Part shown: piece after piece, positions 57,298-64,000 of the stretch
Numbering within the stretch: position 1 is the first letter of the stretch
How the letters are laid out: each line of letters begins with the position of its first letter
Assembly: GCA_037043235.1 (NCBI GenBank)
Contig: JAWRVZ010000014.1
Span: 4,340,001-4,404,000, forward strand
Source of the DNA: Rhodeus uyekii
Taxonomy: Eukaryota > Chordata > Actinopteri > Cypriniformes > Acheilognathidae
Direction of reading: 5' to 3'
DNA length: 64,000 nt
The notes under the pieces: model-generated
The model's input: the letters and a program-made list of their open reading frames with translations, nothing else
The model's database searches: none
Told to the model about the DNA's origin: nothing
Made by a program: the position numbers and the translations under genes

Positions 57298-58680
57298 GCA
57301 ATATTTATAATGCATATGTATATGTTACGGAGGTGTTAATTTATAACACCTGGTCTAAAAGAGATCTTCCACAAGTCGCAAAGTATTATGAGGCAAATTG
57401 GTGTCTGCGTGAGAGTGTTTGTTGTGGGTAGACTCATTTTGCATGCTTTGTGTCAGGTTGAATTAGAAACATAAGTTTTAAATGGGATTAGGTTTGACTA
57501 TGTCTGCCACACAAATCCAGGTAAACAAGGTATTTCAAGGTCTCTGTGTGTGTCTGACGGTGTATGCGTGTTTTTGAGAAAAAAGAGAGAGGCAATCTGA
57601 GAAAGAGAGAGAGGCAATCTCTTGCAGCCAGCAGACAGGACAAGGCTTGACATGATGCAAATATCCACCTGCCTCGCTTGCTTCTGGCTGATGTAGTGTG
57701 TGTGTATATGTGTGTGCAGCATAGCACAATCTCTTTAAATGACCCTCAATATGTTTGTTGACATGCCAGAGGAGACCTTTAATTCTTTCCAGTAATTCAC
57801 AACAGTAAACCAAAAGTCAGCCAAAGCGAATTAAGTCATTTTATAATAAACAAACTGTCGTGAGACAGAATAATAATTTGAAAATTTTAATCAAAACATC
57901 CAGTCGGGAAGATGCTGTAATGTATTGGATGGCAAATAAACACGATTCTAGATTCTGTTTTGATGTGAGTGCTCATACAAAATTTTCTAAGCAGGGGCAT
58001 TTCCTCTGAGGAGGCAAGGGAGGCAGTGCCTCCTCAATAAATTGGATAAGAAAATAATCCATATCACAAAAACAAAAATATTACAAAATGTGACATTAAA
58101 AAGTGTATAAATGACTTGGTTTTGTAAAGTAATACTGTCCAACAGCAATACAAGCAGGTAAAGTTAAAATGAGAGGCAGCTTCTCTCTTGAGTCTGAATT
58201 AACAAAATGATGGCATTAATGGGAAGATGCAAAAAAATGAAGATATAAAATAAACCACTCACCCACTTAGACCTGCTCACATCCATGTCAACTTGAAATG
58301 GCCTGAAAACATGATGACTGAGAATGTTTTTTTGGCGAGGAATCAGTTTGTTAAAATGAAATGTAAGTCTTAATGTCTGTGTAGAAGCTTGATGGCTGAT
58401 GTTCCTAAAATAAGTTGACTATTAAAAAGCACAGCTGAATATCAGTTCACACATAAAATATATTGTTTTAATTGTTTCTGCCTTTAGTTGTTATTATTTT
58501 GGAATAAATGTAAAAATGCTTAAAAACGCTAACTTGAGATTTATACTTGATATTAATAAATAGAACATCAGTTACAATGTTCAAAGTAAAAATGTAAGCG
58601 TAAAACACAAATACAAAATTGAATTGTTTTGGGGGGGGGGTTATTGCAATGTAATGTTTAAAAAAAGAAAATGCTATATT
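57298..58680. other. no recognisable gene
   Basis: Includes TGAGGAGGCAAGGGAGGCAG near 58005, possibly a repeat tip, and a G9-10 run near 58630. Nothing else could be assigned. Confidence 0.4.
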
Positions 58681-58685
58681 ATTAA

Positions 58686-59192
58686 TGTCACAGTCTTGTC
58701 TCGTTGTTCACATCCAGGTCCCTTCTGTGTATCTTCCATGTCCTTCACACACCTGTTCGTGTGTAATCACTTACCTTAAGTCTCGTCAGCTGTTTCCCAT
58801 TCGGTGCTTGTTATTTATACTCTCCTGTGTTCCCTTGTCTTTGTCAGTCTTTGATGTTACTATGTAGATGGTTTCATGTGTGTGGATGCTGGACGCACTA
58901 TGAGTGCCGGTTTTGTTTACATTTACATGTTACATTTCTGCATTTAGCAGATGCTTTTATCCAAAGCGACTTACATTGCATTCAAGGAACACATTGAATC
59001 AGTTCTTGCTTTCCCTGGGATCAAACCCATGACCTTGGCGTTGTAAACACCAATGCCCTACTGATTGAGCTAGAGGAAAGCTTTGTTTCCGTTTAAAGTC
59101 TTTTGTTTTCGTTTTGTTAATAAAGAGTTACAGCTGCATTCCTGGCTCTCCGTGTCTCTCCGCATTGCACACTGCACCCCGTTATTGTGACA
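58686..59192 (+). repeat. solo LTR with 5-bp target duplication
   Basis: Starts TGTCACAGTCTTGTC and ends CCGTTATTGTGACA, with ATTAA on both sides (58681-58685, 59193-59197). It has TTATTTATACTC as TATA-like and TTAATAAAGAG as poly(A) signal. No internal retroelement sequence remains. A SINE is inserted inside. Confidence 0.88.
58918..59095 (-). repeat. SINE inserted in the solo LTR
   Basis: Reverse of the family at 18237: plus strand TTTAGCAGATGCTTTTATCC, AGCGACTTACATTGCATTCA, then CCTGGGATCAAACCCATGAC (B-box side). TTTGTTT occurs on both sides and is a likely short target duplication. Confidence 0.8.
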
Positions 59193-59197
59193 ATTAA

Positions 59198-60489
59198 GTT
59201 TAACTGGGACATGAATTTAGATTTGATTTATCTTTTGCCTCCTCACTAAGGTGTCCTTATTGATTTTTGATGAATGACAAAGATTGTCCAAGAAAAAGAA
59301 CAGATAAACAAATAAATTAAAATATAATTTGAAACATGTTACAAATTAGAATAATATTTATTGTTGTATGTTTGCTACATTTGATAAAAAAAATAAATAA
59401 AAAAAAACTTTTACAAAATCTTAATATAAGCATTTAATCACTCTGCAAATGTGGTGTTGTCTCTTTTATGCCACATCTGTGGATGGAGGAAGGAAATCAA
59501 TTATCCAGAAATGAGGAAAAGTGTCAATAGGGTAGAGTTTTAGGAGAGGAAGAAGGGAGAAAAAAGGAGCAGGTTGTCTGAGACGAACGCATAGTCAGTG
59601 AGGCATTGCTGTGTTTGGGCTGGGGCGATCGATTGGGTGATGCATGCTGCACCTCTGGACACATGTCTTTTGTGCTGACGAGTGAGAGGGAGCTCTCCAG
59701 CAATGGAGGGTTTTCAAGCATCTTACAGATAAGTCTACCTCAGAGACACCAACTTTTACTTACTTAATTTTTTTTTATTGTTGAATAACAACAACAACAC
59801 AACAAAAACAGTGAAAATAGTCTTTGAACTTGAGCTAAAGTGCTATTTTAATTTTTTTTTGCTTGTTTGATTCCTTGTTGCATGGTGAAAATATAGAAAA
59901 TATAACTGTGAAACAGGTCATGTTTGATATCTTGCTGGTTAATCAAAAAAACTTTGAAACTGAACTTTCTTTGTTTGGAATTCTGATTCATGTTTGTCTG
60001 TAACCAGTGTCTTAAAGAGCTGTTCTGGGTAACAGCATTACTTGACAAGAATTAGTTGGTGACCAAAAGAAGTAAATCAGTGTGTTTGTTTATTTAGTAC
60101 TCTTTACTTATTTTAATTATCGTTGGGCCATTACTGTGTACAGTGTAACCAAAGTAATAACATTTACATTCTTTACACCTTGGAGACAGTGCAGTGTTTT
60201 GAAAATAATTTATCAAGGTATTTAAAAAAAAAAAAAAAAAAACTTTATTTTTTGTTTGTTTTGTTTTTATAACTATTCATGTTTTGTTTTTTCCATACCA
60301 TGTAATAAAAGTTAAAATTATCTAGCATATAATTTAGTTTGCCGCACAATTTTCTGAATTCTAGTTACACCACATATCATTAGTTTGGAGAACTTTTTTT
60401 TCGAATATTAATTCAATATTAATAAAACTTTTTTTGATGCATCAACTTTTGGGATCTGTCACAACAGCCTTTTAGGCTATAGTTTGAGG

Positions 60490-60532
<43 letters not shown>

Positions 60533-60590
60533 AAAGAAAAAGCAAAATCAAGTAGTTGTTAGACTTGATTAGTCTTTATATACTGTAGAT
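59198..60590. other. no recognisable gene
   Basis: AT-rich, with A/T homopolymers and an (AT)n tract at about 60495-60528. Confidence 0.45.
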
Positions 60591-61230
60591 CAGGGGTGCT
60601 CACACTTTTTCAGCATGGGAGCTACTTTTGAAATGACCAAGTAAAAATGATCTACCCATTATATTTATTGAGAAATATATATATATATATAGATAGATAT
60701 ATATAGATACATATAGATATATACAGATATATATAGATATATAATGTATATAGAGTCCGAAAATGCCGCTCCACATTTCCCTTCTTTGGTATTGCGACGG
60801 TAGACTGGCAGACGAGACAAACACACTTTGAAAATGTCATCGTGAAAAAAAGGTCCTCCTCCCATTCCGTATGAAAGTGATACGTTTTTTCTTCTTACTT
60901 GGTCCAGCTCCCCACTCATTTTTATACCCTATCTTACGTTTAAGAGGAAAAAACCGAGCTAAAAATTAGGATGTAACTAACGACTAGCTTGTTAGCTTTG
61001 CAGCGCTCAGGGGCGTTGTTTGAGCACGCACAAGTGACCTAATTGTACAGAAAAAAATCAGATGTCATCTGACTGGTTGTCCTGTGTATCAATCAAGTGA
61101 CGGGATGGCTGATACGCTGACATCTAGTTTTTATTCAAAACAAAAAAGTCACCTCACCTTGTCATGCGATCTACCAATAGTACCTTGGAGATCGACTGGT
61201 AGATCATGATCGACGTATTGAGCACCCCTG
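60591..61230. mobile_element. non-autonomous hAT element with 8-bp duplication
   Basis: Left CAGGGGTGCTCACAC and right TTGAGCACCCCTG are inverted ends. CTGTAGAT flanks both sides (60583-60590, 61231-61238). The 640-bp interior has (ATAG/AT)n microsatellite at 60676-60745 and no transposase. Confidence 0.9.
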
Positions 61231-61238
61231 CTGTAGAT

Positions 61239-64000
61239 AATAGATCATATCTGTATTTGTGCGTCAATGTGGGTTTTAGGTGTGACTTTTCGGAATCTTA
61301 TCCAAGATCTAGGTTACTCAATATTGGTCCGTTGTATTCAACATAAAGTATCCGTGAATGAAACATGGTTTGCCGAAATTAATCAGACATTACATCCCTA
61401 CTTTGTGGGCCAAACACAAAGGAAAAGGTCTGGAGCAGCCAAAACACTAAACACTAAACACTAACATACTTTTGGGCTTTAGTAACAGAGGAAGTAACCT
61501 TCCTTAACCAAATGAACACTCTGGTTAAATAGCTAATTTTCCCACCAAACAGCCATTTTAGCAGACTAACCTTATTCCAATAATGCACATTATATCAATG
61601 GCATCAAAAAAATGACTTCTTTTACCTAGCCAAATGAATACACTAAGTACAGTTTTAACCAGTGTAACTATTACAATAATAAACGTACACTAAACAAACA
61701 ACATCAAAATTACAACGTGTGTAGCAGCATGGCTATGTATTAAAGACAAACATATAAATAAACTTACATAATGTAAATTACCGCATGTCTTACAGAGCTG
61801 CTAACGTCCATAGTTGAGCATACTAACCACTTATATCTTTCCCTTTAACAATGTATTTATTTGCAAGAACGAAATTGCGGTCAATGAGCTCTTTTCATGA
61901 TTTCAGCATAGATGTATCACATGGCCAGTCTTTATTGACCCATAATACTTAGGGTTGGAGGTTTGTTCAAATCCTTAATCTTAAGTATGAGCAGTAGTAA
62001 TAATGATGTTAGCATTGGCAAATGATACTAATTATACTAGTGTCTGTGAACATGCTTTTATAAAACACCACATATTATCAGATGTAATTGGATGCTGTTA
62101 AGTCATGTTGTGGCTAATGATGCATCCTTCAGTTTCACTTGTCTGCTGTTTCTCACTTTCGGTCCTCCTCTCTTAGCTCGTCTTCTTCTCTGTCTGCACA
62201 TTGGGTCAAAAGAGCATGCTGATATTTTTACATTTGGTTGGAAAGTAATTAGTGAAGTACAAAACCTTTCACATTCATGATAACAAGCAGTGGTGTTGAA
62301 GAATGCAATTCTAAGCTAACTCATCAGGTCGGTAATGAGGAAATATTTAAATTTATGTATATGTACAGTAGATATGTGTGTGTAAACTACTGGACCTATT
62401 CAAACACAGTAATTGAATCTCCTTCCACTAACTTTGTCAACCTTGGCCTACCTAAATAAGACTTGCCATGCAAACTTTGATAAATGAAGTGAGTCTGAAA
62501 AGGAACAAGATATGTCTGGGAAAAAGTCAAAGGTAGGATAGTAATGATATAAAAATGTTTGCACGAAGGTCACACGTCCGACGTAGAGAAAACCGTCTTT
62601 TGCACTCTTGTCAAGGCGCATTTAACTGCCGTGAAAAATTGCATCGCCAATAGGCGGCTCTATATTTAGAGTCTGGCTTTCTCTCGGACCTTCACTCTTG
62701 ATATTCACGTTGTTTTTGATGTTCAACGGCCAGAATGATTGATGGCCTGTGCCACGCCTCCGAGGCCACCTGACAGTCTCATTGTCTGTGTTCCTCCATC
62801 AGTCTACCCTTTCTTTCCCTCTTTCTCTCTCTCTTTCTCTGCTCAAGACCTGTTTGCATTCAGCCTCAAGGGCACAAAACCCTCATTCAGGTTCTGAATA
62901 CACCACAAAGTAACTAAACCACAAGTGACACATTTACTTTAAAGGGAAAATGAATCAAGCGAGTCCTGGCGGAAGAGACGGAGCCCCAGAGGTAAAGCCA
63001 AGCATCACGTTAATGTGAGTCTTCTGTACCCAAGTCAAATGCAGAGCAAAGGTCAGATGTGTTTGTATGAATTGAAAATAAATTATAATGATCATGATGT
63101 TTTGGCCAGATTCCTGGATCTTTATGCTGAGGGTTCTATGCTTTCAAAGCAACTTTTGTTGAGACGCTCGAGGCTCTGTGTTATCAGTGATGCGGGCAGA
63201 AAGGCCATTGTGTTCCCTGTGTAAACGATATACCAAAGTTTCCCTAGACATTAAAGGCTCAGTTATATCTCTTAGTTCAAATCTATCTGTCCTGGCATGA
63301 TCCTGCAGTAGCAAAGTTAAAATAACCTTGAAAAGAACAGTCTACTCAAAGAGGACAAACATTCAGAGCAGACAGAAGAGTATAGCTCAGTCGGCTCAAG
63401 GCTTTACCTTTTAAGCTGAAGGTGGAACATTCTATTCTACTATGACACAAATCCACTATTTCTAGTCTGGATTTTGGGAGTTGGGCCTTGGGGATCTGTG
63501 TTTGTGTGTATATGTGTGAACTTTGTGGTTAGATGGTTTCAGTATCCTCACCCTCAGAGTTAAATGAAACAAATCAATTATGAACAAACATGAATAATCC
63601 AATTAAAATTCAAGTACTGGTTGAGAGATTTGATTATTATGATACATTTTGGTGAATAAAGACTTACATTTTGGTCTGTCCACAAAAAAAGAAAATTCAT
63701 TGTAAAAATATTTGGTATACTTTGTACGTTTTGGGTAAATTTTTGGTAGTCTATACTTTTTTGTTGCTGTTCTTGGTAGGGATGCACGATTTGGAAAAAA
63801 AAAAAAATCTAATTGCAATTTTTTTGATAAATAAAATGAGATTTTTTTTTAAAACTCCAGGTTAAAGATGCAGTCTGTATTTTATTTTATTTTTTTATTT
63901 AAAATGCTCTAAAGTCAATTTTCAAGTGGATGCTGCAGGTGACAGATTGTTTGTAGCCTCATTACTTTACAGAATCTGAAAAATAATTCACAAATTTTGA
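61239..64000. other. gene-free stretch to window end
   Basis: No coding exon or bounded repeat was recognised. 62560-62790 is a unique, less AT-rich stretch (GCATCGCCAATAGGCGGCTC) and a weak candidate regulatory element. Confidence 0.35.

Noticed and set aside
57990..59260. A larger element with GAGGAGGC tips enclosing the solo LTR
   Set aside because: TGAGGAGGC at 58005 and GCCTCCTCA near 59238 could pair, but the match is too short and the interior unrecognised.

Overview
This is nuclear DNA from a bony fish, most likely a cyprinid. The evidence is split coding exons with canonical GT/AG borders, an Arl13b protein that is plainly the fish form, and fish-type repeats (tRNA-derived SINEs, L2-like LINEs, Tc1/mariner, pogo/Tigger, hAT and DIRS elements). 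No bacterial operon, CRISPR array or cellular RNA gene is visible.

The left half (1-30001) holds three protein genes head to tail on the + strand. The 3' part of a znf654-like zinc-finger gene (coding 1284-5742, 5' exons outside the window) is followed by a complete ten-exon arl13b (7760-20143, 408 aa, ciliary small GTPase) and a complete six-exon nsun3 (22592-30001, 375 aa, mitochondrial tRNA m5C methyltransferase). Arl13b and nsun3 are also neighbours in mammals. The three genes share orientation and region, not a pathway. Their introns carry SINEs, MITEs, LINE tails and pogo-type remnants.

The middle (30-47 kb) is a transposon graveyard with one striking occupant. An L2-like LINE on the - strand (about 33.4-42.4 kb in total) was hit by a pogo/Tigger-like DNA element (33547-39820) and separately by a hAT element (39947-41011, with a perfect 8-bp duplication). 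The Tigger-like element was in turn invaded by a DIRS tyrosine-recombinase retrotransposon (33779-39356). The DIRS copy looks intact: gag-like ORF, RT-RNase H ORF, tyrosine recombinase ORF, inverted terminal repeats, an internal complementary region matching the fused ends, and GTT triplets at both borders. To its right lie broken Tc1/mariner, LINE and Tigger copies, several inserted into one another.

The right part (47-64 kb) has no recognisable cellular gene. It contains a DIRS-like relic, a MITE with 12-bp ends, the 3' end of an LTR retroelement with its purine tract, a MITE split by an LTR-like insertion, a foldback palindrome around (AT)n, a solo LTR containing a SINE, and a non-autonomous hAT element. 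A few unique stretches rich in homeodomain- and POU-like words are candidate conserved regulatory elements.

Exon borders, target-site duplications and repeat arms were read by eye from the sequence. Family names come from recalled hallmarks and no database search was run.
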